A stretch of 64,000 nt of DNA, from contig DAOUJL010000039.1 in NCBI GenBank assembly GCA_034422735.1, forward strand, positions 121,895 through 185,894, read 5' to 3'. Source of the DNA: CATOSD01 sp034422735 (lineage in GTDB: Bacteria; Chloroflexota; Dehalococcoidia; Lucifugimonadales; CATOSD01). Below, piece after piece: positions 41,222 through 50,192 of the stretch (positions are counted from its first letter, which is position 1; each line of letters opens with the position of its first letter). The notes beneath the pieces are model-generated. The model was given only the letters and a program-made list of their open reading frames with translations, was not told the DNA's origin and did no database searches. The position numbers and the translations under genes were made by a program.

Positions 41222-43005
41222 AGGACTCACAGAAGCCCGACCACGTGAGCCTCGCCAACATGGTTGGTCGTCTGCGTGAAGGACGATACGTGATCCCCGA
41301 TTTCCAGCGTGCCTTTGAATGGGAGCCGGGGGACATCAGGGATCTAATGAGTTCCATCTTCCGCGACTACTACATCGGTAGCCTTCTTCTTTGGAAGGGC
41401 AAAGACGAGAACTTTGAGGTGCTTTCCTGTGAGCCGATCTATGGCTATGAGGGAGGTGACGGCCGAAACGACATCGTCTTGGACGGTCAGCAACGTCTCG
41501 CGGCCATGTATTACGCTTTCATGGCACCCGACAAGCCCGCACCTAACCGCCGTAATCGATACCTCTATTTCATCAAGGTCGACCGCTTCATAGACGAGAC
41601 TTACGATGAGGCCTTTGCATACGACTGGACTAGCAAGGGGCTGAATCTGCTGAGTGATCGGACACGCCAGTTCGAGGAGCACATGTTCCCGCTCTCGATC
41701 GTTGGAGCAGAGGGCTGGGAACTCCCCAACTGGGTACAGGATTATGAGGAGCACTGGCGTGAAGCGGCGGAGACACTTGAAGGATCTGAGGCCGAATCTG
41801 CCGCGTTCCATGCGGAAAACGCCAAGAAGTTTGGCGAGCACCTGAGAGATATCACCCAGCAGTACCAGATATCGTATATCGAACTGGACCGGGATCTCGA
41901 ACTCGACAAGATTTGCGATATCTTCACACAGATTAACAGCCGGGGCGTTAGACTCGACATCTTCGACCTCCTCAACGCCCTCTTAAGGCCGAAGGAGATT
42001 CGACTCAGGCAGGAACTGTGGAGAGACGCATCTCCTCGTCTGGAGTTTGCCGAAGCGGGGCGGATGAACGTGTACGTGCTTCAGGTGATGTCCATACTTC
42101 GCCAGGCGTACTGTTCCCCAAAGTATCTGTATAACCTTGTACCTGGAAGCCAAAGGCAGGTACGGGGACCGGACGGCAAACTACGGACAGAGGTGCTTGT
42201 TTCAGACCCTGTCGAATTCAAGAATCTTTGGCATGAGGCGGTAGATGCATTGGAGCGCGCGCTCAAACTACTAAGCAATTCCCAGGATTTTGGGGCAATC
42301 TCTCCTCAATACTTGCCCTACGCGGCTATTCTGCCAGCCTTCGCTGCCTTACAAGTCGAAGCCGGTCGGCTCCCCCCCGAACAGAGGCTCGATGCACAGC
42401 GAAAGATTCGTCTCTGGTATTGGGCCAGCGTCTTCACCAACCGCTATTCTGGGGCAGTTGAATCCACGGCCGCTCAAGATTACAGGGAAATCAAGACCTG
42501 GTATGTAGACGACTGCGCCGAACCGGAGTTGATTCCCGAGTTCCAAAGGGAGATTGGGAGTCTCGATCTCAGGCGTCAGACGCGGCGAGGCACATCTGTC
42601 TACAACGGGATATTCAACCTGTTGGTCCGCAACGGCGCTCGCGACTGGATGTCTGGAAACGCTCCTCAGCACGGAGACCTTGATGACCATCACATCGTGC
42701 CGAAGAGCCTAGGGAACGAATTTGGACTAAGCACCTCCATAGATTCCATACTCAACCGGACACCTCTAACCAGTGAAACCAACCGCCAGGTCATCAGGGA
42801 TCGTCTTCCGAACGAGTACCTGCCGGAACTTGTCGCCACCAATGGGAAAGATGAGGTGCTCAGGGTAATGGATTCGCACTTCATATCAGCCCACGCCTTT
42901 GACATCCTGATGAGGAACCCATTCACACCAAGCGACTTCGAGGATTTCATTGAGGAGCGGAGTAAGACCCTCCACGGTGAGATTGAAGATCTTGCCGGCA
43001 AGTGA
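41218..43005 (+). CDS. GmrSD-like restriction protein (DUF262 + DUF1524/HNH)
   Basis: A single-chain type IV-like restriction enzyme; relatives cut modified (glucosylated hydroxymethylcytosine) DNA using NTP. DUF262 at the N-terminus (YVIPDFQRAFEWEPGDIRDLMSSI, then VLDGQQR about 87-93, the NTP-binding motif). A helical middle (CDIFTQINSRGVRLDIFDLLNALL) follows, and a C-terminal DUF1524/HNH nuclease with DDHHIVPKS (about 489-497) and a NRTPLTSETNRQVI zinc/His-Me loop. 595 residues. The start codon overlaps the AbrB stop (ATGA), implying coupling. GC is well below the flanking genes, a sign of transfer. Confidence 0.88.
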   Translation: MKDSQKPDHVSLANMVGRLREGRYVIPDFQRAFEWEPGDIRDLMSSIFRDYYIGSLLLWKGKDENFEVLSCEPIYGYEGGDGRNDIVLDGQQRLAAMYYAFMAPDKPAPNRRNRYLYFIKVDRFIDETYDEAFAYDWTSKGLNLLSDRTRQFEEHMFPLSIVGAEGWELPNWVQDYEEHWREAAETLEGSEAESAAFHAENAKKFGEHLRDITQQYQISYIELDRDLELDKICDIFTQINSRGVRLDIFDLLNALLRPKEIRLRQELWRDASPRLEFAEAGRMNVYVLQVMSILRQAYCSPKYLYNLVPGSQRQVRGPDGKLRTEVLVSDPVEFKNLWHEAVDALERALKLLSNSQDFGAISPQYLPYAAILPAFAALQVEAGRLPPEQRLDAQRKIRLWYWASVFTNRYSGAVESTAAQDYREIKTWYVDDCAEPELIPEFQREIGSLDLRRQTRRGTSVYNGIFNLLVRNGARDWMSGNAPQHGDLDDHHIVPKSLGNEFGLSTSIDSILNRTPLTSETNRQVIRDRLPNEYLPELVATNGKDEVLRVMDSHFISAHAFDILMRNPFTPSDFEDFIEERSKTLHGEIEDLAGK

Positions 43006-43077
43006 GGTTATGACCCTCCATCAGTAAGGACAAAGTGGGCTGGCACAGGCTCCATCTGAAAGACGCGGAAGGGCGTG

Positions 43078-43209
43078 TTAGAGCGGGTTCGAGTGCCCAG
43101 TTCGCGGGTGATTCGGATGAATCGCTGCAGAAATGGCCACCAGACGCGCTTCCTGTCTGCCATCCAGCTTGCGCTTCTGTCTAGGTTTGAGCGCGTCAGC
43201 TGCCAATTG
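43078..43209 (-). pseudogene. IS630-family transposase remnant
   Basis: On the minus strand about 43 codons read ALKPRQKRKLDGRQEARLVAISAAI and then lose similarity. The stretch (R)KRKLDGRQEAxLVAL is a typical helix-turn-helix linker of IS630-family transposases, which continue with a WTLRLLA segment absent here. No terminal repeats were identified. It is a short decayed fragment; coincidence is possible. Confidence 0.45.
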
Positions 43210-43289
43210 AGCATCTGGATTCGATTGGATAGCGGACATCCCAACCTCCTGATCCCAACCCAACACGCCCCTAGTCTCGCCAACCCCCA

Positions 43290-43319
43290 TTGACCGGCCC
43301 CGCACATCCGTGCTACACT
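43290..43319 (+). promoter_or_regulatory. Promoter-like TTGACC-18-TACACT
   Basis: TTGACC at 43290-43295 and TGC-TACACT ending at 43319; about 276 bases before the TenA start. It could make a long TenA leader or a short RNA. Confidence 0.4.
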
Positions 43320-43547
43320 CCCCTCGACATGAACGCCGCCACGCCAACATACGCCGCCGCCGGCCCGTCGCCCACCTCCGCCCGACCGTCTCATTCCCGT
43401 CCCGTTCCGTCCGAAAAGCCGTCCCGCCAGCATCCGCAATCGTCCCGCCGCTCCCGCGCCCAGCTACGAAACCGGGACGAATGGAACGCAACGGAACGGA
43501 ATGGAACAAACACCGCCGGGGGTTTCACACCACCCGCCCGTTCGTGC

Positions 43548-43553
43548 TACGCT
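43548..43553 (+). promoter_or_regulatory. Extended -10 promoter of the second TenA gene (CGTGC-TACGCT)
   Basis: TACGCT with TGC upstream; 41 bases before ATG 43595. Confidence 0.5.
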
Positions 43554-43594
43554 GAGGGCGCAATCAGGCTACCATCCGCTCACGGAGGCCACGC

Positions 43595-44263
43595 ATGGGA
43601 TACTCGGACGACCTGAGGCGCAAGGCGGCGCCCATCTGGGACAAGGAGCACAGCCACCCGTTCGTGACCGGAATCGGGGACGGCTCGCTCTCCCTCGACC
43701 AGTTCAAGTACTACATGAGGCAGGACTACCTCTTCCTGGTCGACTTCAGCCGCGCCGTCGCACTAGCCGCCGCCAAGGCCAGGACCATCGAGGACATGGG
43801 CTGGTTCGCCCGCCTGCTCCACGAGACCCTCAACACCGAGATGGCGCTGCACGTGAGCTTCTGCGGCGACTTCGGCATCACCGAGGAGGAGCTGCTCGCC
43901 ACCAGCACCTCGCCCACCACCCTCGCCTACACCCGCTTCCTGCTTCAGACCGCCTTCTCCCAGTCCGCCGGCGTCATCGCCTCCGCGATCCTGCCCTGCT
44001 CCTGGGGCTACAGCGAGATCGGCAAGACGCTGTACGACAGGGGCCTCCCCGAGGGCCAGCCGCTGCTCGCCCGCTGGATCGAGATGTACAACGCCCCCGA
44101 GTTCGCCGAGCTGGCGGACTGGCTACGCTCCTTCATCGACCGCGAAGCCGAAGTCAGCGGTCAGCGGGAGCTCGAACTGATGGAGTCGTCCTTCATACGC
44201 GGCAGCCAGTACGAGTACATGTTCTGGGACGCCGCCCACCGCATGGAAGACTGGCCCGTCTGA
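43595..44263 (+). CDS. TenA family protein, second paralog
   Basis: A 222-residue TenA/PqqC-like helical protein. QDYLFLVDF replaces QDYHYM of the first copy; the active-site Cys135 in ILPCSWGYSEIG and the terminal YEYMFWD are kept. It aligns along its full length with the TenA protein at 19878 but is clearly diverged, so the two may differ in substrate. No thiamin genes or TPP riboswitch are near. A family A and a family B hairpin repeat follow the stop. Confidence 0.88.
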   Translation: MGYSDDLRRKAAPIWDKEHSHPFVTGIGDGSLSLDQFKYYMRQDYLFLVDFSRAVALAAAKARTIEDMGWFARLLHETLNTEMALHVSFCGDFGITEEELLATSTSPTTLAYTRFLLQTAFSQSAGVIASAILPCSWGYSEIGKTLYDRGLPEGQPLLARWIEMYNAPEFAELADWLRSFIDREAEVSGQRELELMESSFIRGSQYEYMFWDAAHRMEDWPV

Positions 44264-44266
44264 CAG

Positions 44267-44305
44267 TCCCTTCCCCCTTGACGGGGGAAGGCTAGGATGG
44301 GGGTG
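44267..44305 (+). repeat. Intergenic hairpin repeat, family A
   Basis: CCTTCCCCC TTGAC GGGGGAAGG then CTAGGATGGGGGTGA, directly after the TenA stop. Confidence 0.8.
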
Positions 44306-44333
44306 AGGGTGAAAGGGGACGCTTCCGTTGGCC

Positions 44334-44370
44334 TCCTCTCCCTTGATGGGAGAGGATTGAGGTGAGGGTG
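44334..44370 (+). repeat. Intergenic hairpin repeat, family B
   Basis: CCTCTCCCTTGATGGGAGAGG with tail ATTGAGGTGAGGGTGA, between convergent genes. Confidence 0.75.
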
Positions 44371-44384
44371 AAAGGGCCGCGAAA

Positions 44385-45161
44385 CTACCTGAACAAATCC
44401 CGCGAGCTCTCCCGGATCAGCGGCCCCACCCCGTCCGGCGCCGCGTCGTACTCGTAGCCCCGGATGATCGCCACCGGCACCCCGATCGCCTTCGCGGTCA
44501 CAAGCTCAGACGCCGCCGCCAGCTCGTCGGCCACCGCAATCGCGGTCACCTTCAGTATCATCCCGTGCGCGTCCGGCGTCCCCTTATAGTCCTTGATGGG
44601 ATTTATGCCCGCGCAGCCGATGGCGAAGTTGACGTGCCCCTCGCGCCACGCCCGCCCGAACGTGTCCGATATGACCACCGCGACCTCGGCCCCCGCCGCG
44701 TGGCCGCGAATGTCCGCCCGGATGCCGCGCGCCGACTCGTCCGAGTCCACCGGCAGCAGCGCCACCATCTCGTCGCCGGGCACGTTCGACGTGTCGATGC
44801 CGGAGTTGGCGCAAACGAAGCCGTGATGCGTCTCCGTGATCAGGATGCCCCTGGCCTCGTCCATCCTGACCACCGAGCGGCTCTCTCGCAACACCAACTC
44901 GACCAGCCTCGGGTCTCGCTCGACCTTCTCCGCCCAGCTCGTCGCGAACGGCGATGGCGTCACCGTGCCCAGGTCCACCACCCTGCCCTCCGACTTGGAG
45001 ACGACCTTCTGCGTCACCACCAGCGCGTCGCCGTCCAGCAGCGGGGTGCCTTGGCGCTCGGCCGACTCGGCGATGAGCGCGCCCAGCGGATCGCCCGGCT
45101 TCACCTCCGGAATGCCGGTGACGCCGATGACTTCGAGCCTTGGCGGGGTCTTTTCGAGCAT
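44385..45161 (-). CDS. cofE: Coenzyme F420-0:L-glutamate ligase
   Basis: Adds gamma-linked glutamate to F420-0 using GTP. The 258-residue length equals the single-domain CofE. Conserved parts are VIGVTGIPEVKPGDPLGALI, VVTQKVVSKSEGRVV, FVCANSGIDTSNVPGDE, SDTFGRAWREGHVNFAIGCAGI and ATAKAIG-type VTAKAIGVPVAIIRGY. It implies that the host makes the deazaflavin F420. It is downstream of ppdK on the same strand. Confidence 0.94.
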   Translation of the reverse strand: MLEKTPPRLEVIGVTGIPEVKPGDPLGALIAESAERQGTPLLDGDALVVTQKVVSKSEGRVVDLGTVTPSPFATSWAEKVERDPRLVELVLRESRSVVRMDEARGILITETHHGFVCANSGIDTSNVPGDEMVALLPVDSDESARGIRADIRGHAAGAEVAVVISDTFGRAWREGHVNFAIGCAGINPIKDYKGTPDAHGMILKVTAIAVADELAAASELVTAKAIGVPVAIIRGYEYDAAPDGVGPLIRESSRDLFR

Positions 45162-45186
45162 GGCGGCCTCACACAGGGCGTGCCCG

Positions 45187-47949
45187 CTAGGCGGACGTGT
45201 GGTTCAGCGCCGCCTGGGCCGCGGCCAGCCGAGCGACCGGCACCCGGTACGGCGAGCAGCTCACGTAGTCCAGGCCCGCATTGTGGCAAAACTCGATGCT
45301 GGACGGGTCGCCGCCGTGCTCGCCGCAAATCCCCAGGATCAGGTCGGAGTAGGTGCTTCGCCCCAGCCGCGCCGCGATCTCGATGAGCCGCCCCACGCCG
45401 CTCCGGTCGAGCACCTGGAACGGGTCCTCAGGGAGGATGCCGCGCTCCAGGTACTTCATCAGGAACTTGCCCTCGGCGTCGTCTCGGCTGTAGCCGTACG
45501 TGGTCTGCGTCAGGTCGTTCGTCCCGAAGCTGAAGAACTGCGCCGCCCCCGCGATCTCGTCGGCGGTCAGCGCCGCCCTGGGAAGCTCTATCATCGTGCC
45601 GATCTTGTAGTCGACCGACCGGCCCGTGTCCTCGAAGTAGGCGTTGATGGTGGCCTCCAGGTTCTGCCGCAGCACCCTCATCTCGTTGCCGTGGCTCACC
45701 AGCGGCACCATTATCTCCGGGTGCACGGCCATTCCCTCGGCGGAGACGTTGCACGCCGCGGCGATTATCGCTCGCGTCTGCATCTCGTAAATGGCGGGAA
45801 ACTTGAGGCCGAGCCGGCATCCGCGCAGACCCAGCATCGGGTTCACCTCCCGCAGATCCTCGAGGTGAGTAAGCAGCGACGTCTTGGCGGCCAGGGTCTC
45901 GATCGGACCGCCGGCTGCCCTCAACTCCGCCACGTCCTCCAGCACCTCCGCGAAGCTGGGCAAAAACTCGTGCAGCGGCGGGTCCAGCAGCCGTATCACG
46001 GCGGGCCGGCCCTCCAGCGCCCTGAATATCGCCTCGAAGTCCGCCGTCTGATAGCCTTCCAAAGCGGAAAGACTGGTGTGAAACTCGGTGTCGGGGTCAC
46101 CCTCGGGACTGTCGGCGCAGTCGTGCGCCGCGAGTATCATCGAACGCACCATGTCCAGGCGCTCCGGCTCGAAGAACATGTGCTCGGTGCGGCAGAGGCC
46201 TATGCCCTCCGCGCCGAACTCCAGCGCCGTCCGCACGTCCCGCGGATAGTCGGCGTTCGCCCACACCCCGAGCCGCTTGGCGTCGTCGGCCCAGGACAGC
46301 AACTCCACCATGTCCTTCTCACTGGATATGGACGGCTGCAGCGTGGTGATCTCGCCCAGGAAAATCTCGCCCGTGGCGCCGTCGATGCTGATGTCCTCGC
46401 CCTCGCGCACAACCACGTCCCCGCTCTCTATGTAGCCGTCCTCGGGATTGACGGTCAGGCTCTCGGCGCCCGTGACACACGGCTTGCCGAGGCCGCGCGC
46501 CACCACCGCGGCGTGGCTCGTGGTCCCTCCGCGGCTCGTGACTATGCCCACGGCGGCCAGCATCCCGTGCACGTCCTCCGGGCTGGTCTCGGGCCTCGCC
46601 AGCACCACCCGCAGTCCCTCGTTTGCGAGCCGCTGCGCCTCGTCCGCGCTGAACGTCAGCCGGCCCGTCGCGCCGCCCGGCGACGCCCCAAGGCCCACCG
46701 CCACCAGCCGCCCGTCCTCGCGGGCCTCCTCGGCGGAGCTCTCGTCGAGACGCGGCACCAGCAGGTTGTACACCTGGTCCGGATTCACCCTCTTCAGGGC
46801 ATCCTCCCTGGAGATCAGGCCCTCGTCGGACATCTCAACCGCCATTCGCACGGCTGCGCGGGGGCTTCGCTGGGCCGCCCGCGTCTGCAACAGGTAGAGC
46901 TTGCCGCTCTCGACGGTGAACTCGATGTCCTGGGCGTCCTCGAACCTCTTCTCCAGGAGCTGCGCGCAGTCCACGATCTGCGAGTAGACTTCCGGCATGG
47001 TGTCGGACAGCTCCGATATGTCGCTCGGAGTCGAGGCCCCGGAAACGAGCTCCTCGCCCTGGGCGTTGGCGAGGTATTCGCCGTACAGCGTCCGCTCGCC
47101 CGTCGCCGGGTTGCGGGTGAAGCACACCCCGGTGCCGCTCTGCTCGTCCATGTTGCCGTACACCATCGCGACCACGCTGACGGCGGTGCCCATGTCGTGG
47201 GAAATGCCGTAGTGATTCCTGTAGTCGATGGCCCTGGCCGAATTCCAGCTATCGAACACCGACAGCACCGCGTTCCTGAGCTGCACCTCGGGGTCCTCTG
47301 GCACCTCCCTGCCGGTCGCGTCGAACACGATGCCGTGGTACTCCGAGATGATGGCCTCCAGGCTCTCGAAATCGAGATGCGACGTGCTGGCGGCGCCGGC
47401 GTGGGCCAGCCACTCGTCCCGCACTCCGGAAAAGTGTGAGGAATCGACGCCCATCACCACCTCGCCGTACATCTGGATGAATCGCAGGTACAGGTCGTAG
47501 GCGAAGGCGGGGTTGCCGCTGCGCCGGGCGATGCCCTCGGCGACTCCGCGGTTGATGCCGAGATTGAGCACGGTGTCCATCATCCCGGGCATCGATACCG
47601 CCGCGCCCGACCGCACCGAAACCAGCAGCGGAGAGTCGGGGTCGCCCAGGCGCTGGCCGCGGCTGGCCTCGAGGGCGCGTACCGACAGCCCAACCTCTTT
47701 CCACAACGCCTCCGGGGCCGCGTTGCCGCCTCGGAAGTAGGCCAGGCATGCCTCGGTAGTTATGGTGAAGCCTTCGGGTATCGGGAGACCGAGGTAGGTC
47801 ATCTCCGCCAGGCCGTGGCCTTTGCCACCCAGGAGCTCCCTGGATTCGCCGGCGTAATCGTGGAACGAGCGGACCCATCGTGGGCCCTCGGAGCGCTTAT
47901 GGCCCTCCTCTGAGGGCCCGGCTTCCATTTCCCCGCTAGCCAGCCTCAT
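45187..47949 (-). CDS. ppdK: Pyruvate, phosphate dikinase
   Basis: Interconverts pyruvate, ATP and Pi with PEP, AMP and PPi. Domain order: N-terminal ATP-grasp (GGKGHGLAEMTYLGLPIPEGFTITTEA), central phosphohistidine domain with the catalytic His in SRGGTTSHAAVVARGLGKPC (about residue 475), and a C-terminal TIM barrel (GTMIELPRAALTADEIA, FFSFGTNDLTQTTYGYSRDD, and the GICGEHGGDPSS active-site Cys). 920 residues is full length. AGGAGG precedes ATG 47949 and a TATAAT lies upstream. With pgk and apgM it fits a PPi-linked glycolysis/gluconeogenesis. Confidence 0.96.
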   Translation of the reverse strand: MRLASGEMEAGPSEEGHKRSEGPRWVRSFHDYAGESRELLGGKGHGLAEMTYLGLPIPEGFTITTEACLAYFRGGNAAPEALWKEVGLSVRALEASRGQRLGDPDSPLLVSVRSGAAVSMPGMMDTVLNLGINRGVAEGIARRSGNPAFAYDLYLRFIQMYGEVVMGVDSSHFSGVRDEWLAHAGAASTSHLDFESLEAIISEYHGIVFDATGREVPEDPEVQLRNAVLSVFDSWNSARAIDYRNHYGISHDMGTAVSVVAMVYGNMDEQSGTGVCFTRNPATGERTLYGEYLANAQGEELVSGASTPSDISELSDTMPEVYSQIVDCAQLLEKRFEDAQDIEFTVESGKLYLLQTRAAQRSPRAAVRMAVEMSDEGLISREDALKRVNPDQVYNLLVPRLDESSAEEAREDGRLVAVGLGASPGGATGRLTFSADEAQRLANEGLRVVLARPETSPEDVHGMLAAVGIVTSRGGTTSHAAVVARGLGKPCVTGAESLTVNPEDGYIESGDVVVREGEDISIDGATGEIFLGEITTLQPSISSEKDMVELLSWADDAKRLGVWANADYPRDVRTALEFGAEGIGLCRTEHMFFEPERLDMVRSMILAAHDCADSPEGDPDTEFHTSLSALEGYQTADFEAIFRALEGRPAVIRLLDPPLHEFLPSFAEVLEDVAELRAAGGPIETLAAKTSLLTHLEDLREVNPMLGLRGCRLGLKFPAIYEMQTRAIIAAACNVSAEGMAVHPEIMVPLVSHGNEMRVLRQNLEATINAYFEDTGRSVDYKIGTMIELPRAALTADEIAGAAQFFSFGTNDLTQTTYGYSRDDAEGKFLMKYLERGILPEDPFQVLDRSGVGRLIEIAARLGRSTYSDLILGICGEHGGDPSSIEFCHNAGLDYVSCSPYRVPVARLAAAQAALNHTSA

Positions 47950-47996
47950 CCTTTATCCTCCTGAAGCGCCGACTTTCGGACGCTTGGTAACAGCGC

Positions 47997-48002
47997 ATTA
48001 TA
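47997..48002 (-). promoter_or_regulatory. -10 box TATAAT of ppdK (minus strand)
   Basis: ATTATA on the plus strand reads TATAAT on the minus strand, about 48 bases upstream of the ppdK start. Confidence 0.5.
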
Positions 48003-48017
48003 CAACAACCGAGCGGA

Positions 48018-49232
48018 CTAGAAGTGAACGATGCACCACGGCTTCATATCAGTCGCGAACATCGCGTCCGCGCGGCGAAGAGCGCCCTCCGTCCGCTCCT
48101 CCACCCTCCCCGCGTAGGCGAGCGTGGAAAAACTGACGGCGCCCAGGTACGCGGCGCCCAGGTCGGCGATGGACATCACCAGGTCCCCTTCCCTCGCGGG
48201 CCGCCTGCACGTCGCCCCTTCCGGGCCGCCCTCCAGCTCGACCACGCCCTCGTTCCACGGGCACAGCGGGTCGCTGAGATGGAAGGAGAGTCTGTCTTCT
48301 GCCGCGTAGCTCCTGCCCGTCAGCGCCGCCTCGGCGTCCACGATTCTCAGCCAGAACTCCTCACCCGTCGAGCGCCGCAACTGGCGCGGCGCCGCCAGCA
48401 TCCACGGCAGCGGCGCGTCCATAGGCTGATTCTCCGCCCGAAAGGTGTTCATCAGATCGATGCCGAAGCAGAACCGCCAGAGAGCGGAGTACGCGGGCTC
48501 CGTTGCCGCCACCAACTCCCTCACTCGGAGCTGACGGCCTCTGCCGTCGAGCCTGTACAGCAGGTAGCCCTCCACGCCGCCGCCACTTTCGTACACCGCG
48601 TGATAGAACTCGCTCGCCCCCTCCCTGAACTCTGCGGTATCAAGCAGCGCGATTTCCCAGAGTAGGTCGCCGCGATCGATCATCCCCGGCCGCATCTGGC
48701 ACACCCTGTCGTACGCCCCGGCGAACGCCCGCGCCGCCTCGCCTGGCTCCACGAAGCGTATCCCGCCGCGCGGGTCGTCTTCTAGCGCGAAGGCGGTGTC
48801 CTTACGCTCGATGGTCCAGTCCTCCTGGAGCATCGCCATGCCGAACCCGAACCGCCCGTAGATGTTGCTCTCCGACGCCCACAGCGCCGCGAGCGCCTGC
48901 CCCTCCTCCTTCGCGTCGTCCAGCGTCTGTCTCATAAGCCGCGACATCACCCCGCGCCTGCGGTGGGTGGCTCGCGTGGTAACGTCGGAAACGCCGGCCA
49001 GCGCAAACCGTCCCCCCGGCACGTTCATGTCGAAGTAGTGGCACGTCGTCGTCCCCACGATCTCGCCGCGATCATAGGCTGCCCTGGCCCGCGACTTCCC
49101 CCTCTCCACGAACGACGCCTCGAGCCGGACGCTCTCTGCGTCCATGGGGTCGCCGAACACGTGCCGCGTCGAGCGGATGTAGGCATCGAGGTCGCCCGGC
49201 GCCACGTGACGGATCTCAAGATCCATGGCCAC
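48018..49232 (-). CDS. Eis-like GNAT N-acetyltransferase
   Basis: A 404-residue protein with the Eis layout: an N-terminal GNAT domain (VSDVTTRATHRRRGVMSRLMR is the acetyl-CoA-binding beta-bulge/RRRG motif; SNIYGRFGFG follows), a second degenerate GNAT domain, and a C-terminal SCP2-like domain ending in WCIVHF. In Eis the C-terminal Phe carboxylate serves catalysis, and a terminal Phe is present here. Known homologs acetylate amines of aminoglycosides or proteins; the substrate here is unknown. The start (GTG 49232 or ATG 49226) is 6-12 bases after the upstream gene's stop. Confidence 0.88.
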   Translation of the reverse strand: MAMDLEIRHVAPGDLDAYIRSTRHVFGDPMDAESVRLEASFVERGKSRARAAYDRGEIVGTTTCHYFDMNVPGGRFALAGVSDVTTRATHRRRGVMSRLMRQTLDDAKEEGQALAALWASESNIYGRFGFGMAMLQEDWTIERKDTAFALEDDPRGGIRFVEPGEAARAFAGAYDRVCQMRPGMIDRGDLLWEIALLDTAEFREGASEFYHAVYESGGGVEGYLLYRLDGRGRQLRVRELVAATEPAYSALWRFCFGIDLMNTFRAENQPMDAPLPWMLAAPRQLRRSTGEEFWLRIVDAEAALTGRSYAAEDRLSFHLSDPLCPWNEGVVELEGGPEGATCRRPAREGDLVMSIADLGAAYLGAVSFSTLAYAGRVEERTEGALRRADAMFATDMKPWCIVHF

Positions 49233-49238
49233 GTCCGA

Positions 49239-50192
49239 TCACAGCCGCGTTCCCACGCCGCGGTCCGCGGCCTTGTCGTACACCGCCTTGGCGACGGCCA
49301 CGTCCCAGAGCGCCATCCCCAACGACTTGAACAGCGTGATGTCCCGGCTGCTCGTCCGTCCGGCAACGCGTCCTGCAACCACCTGGCAAAGCTCCCTCAC
49401 ACGCTCCCAGAGCAGCGCGCCGCTCGCCGAGGCCATCATGAACTCGCCGCACTCGATTCGCGCCTGATCGATGTCGTCCGCGACGACCACGTCGGCGCGG
49501 CTGATAGTGGCCTCGTCCAGCTCGGTGGCGTAAGGATGCGCTCCGCCCGCGGCGGACACGTGCGCTCCCTCATGCAGCCATTCGGACTGGAACACCGGGG
49601 TGGTAGAGGTGGTGATTGTGGCGACCACGTCGGCCCCGCGCACCGCAGTCTCCGGCGAGTCGACGGCCTCAACCGGGATACCCAGTTTCGGCCCCATTCG
49701 TTCGGCGAGCGCGACCCTGTTCCGGGGTGTGGGGCTGTACACGCGAACACGCTCTATCGGCCGGACGGCGCATAGGGCCTCGAGCTGGCTGCCGGCCTGG
49801 AGTCCGCTGCCAAGCAAAGCCACAACGGAGGCGTCCTCGTTGGCCATGCGATTCGCGGCCACGCCGCTGGCGGCGCCGGTGCGGAGCTGGCCGAGACGGT
49901 TGGCCTCCATGATGCTGAGCGGAGGCCCGCCGTCGATTTCGTAGAGGTACACGAAGAACCGGCCCGCTCCACCGACGATGGTGTAGGTCTTGAACCCGCA
50001 CACACCCAAGCCGTAGGCGGCGGACTGCATCCAGGCCTGGTAAGCGCCCGGGCCGGCGTAGTCGTGGCCGCGGGGTCTGTTCGCCGCCTCCCCGTCCGCC
50101 TGCATCCGCAGCGCCTGCTCCACGACGGAGATGGCCTCCTCCACGCCGAGGAGCACGTCTACGTCCGCGTCGGTCAGAAACAGCGTCCCTAT
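49239..50192 (-). CDS. Ornithine cyclodeaminase/mu-crystallin family protein
   Basis: An NAD(P)-binding OCD-fold enzyme. GLQAGSQLEAL within VVALLGSGLQAGSQ is the dinucleotide motif; GVCGFKTYTIVG holds the substrate Lys; MEANRLGQLRTGAASGVAA is the family signature. Family alignment needs an N-terminus 'TLFLTDADVDVLLGVEEA', but the first standard start (GTG 50156) lies after it. An in-frame ATA at 50190-50192 sits 7 bases from AAGAGGAG. Hence the extended coordinates; ATA initiation is unusual and must be treated as tentative. Members include ornithine cyclodeaminase, alanine dehydrogenase and ketimine reductases. Confidence 0.85.
   Translation of the reverse strand: MGTLFLTDADVDVLLGVEEAISVVEQALRMQADGEAANRPRGHDYAGPGAYQAWMQSAAYGLGVCGFKTYTIVGGAGRFFVYLYEIDGGPPLSIMEANRLGQLRTGAASGVAANRMANEDASVVALLGSGLQAGSQLEALCAVRPIERVRVYSPTPRNRVALAERMGPKLGIPVEAVDSPETAVRGADVVATITTSTTPVFQSEWLHEGAHVSAAGGAHPYATELDEATISRADVVVADDIDQARIECGEFMMASASGALLWERVRELCQVVAGRVAGRTSSRDITLFKSLGMALWDVAVAKAVYDKAADRGVGTRL

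Larger units (their letters stand above)
43006..43594. other. Intergenic region with transposase remnant and two promoter-like sites
   Basis: No intact gene. It contains an IS630-type transposase remnant on the minus strand (43078-43209), a TTGACC-18-TACACT promoter (43290-43319), a purine-rich GGAAC-type repetitive stretch (43480-43509) and the TenA promoter (43548-43553). Confidence 0.55.

Noticed and set aside
43548..43594. Possible TPP riboswitch before TenA-2 (a CTGAG string)
   Set aside because: Only CTGAG is present; the second conserved half of the thi-box (ACCTGA...) and a suitable fold are missing.
43329..43616. A plus-strand ORF after the TTGACC/TACACT promoter
   Set aside because: Composition is Pro/Ser/Arg low-complexity, there is no ribosome site, and it runs into the TenA gene in another frame.
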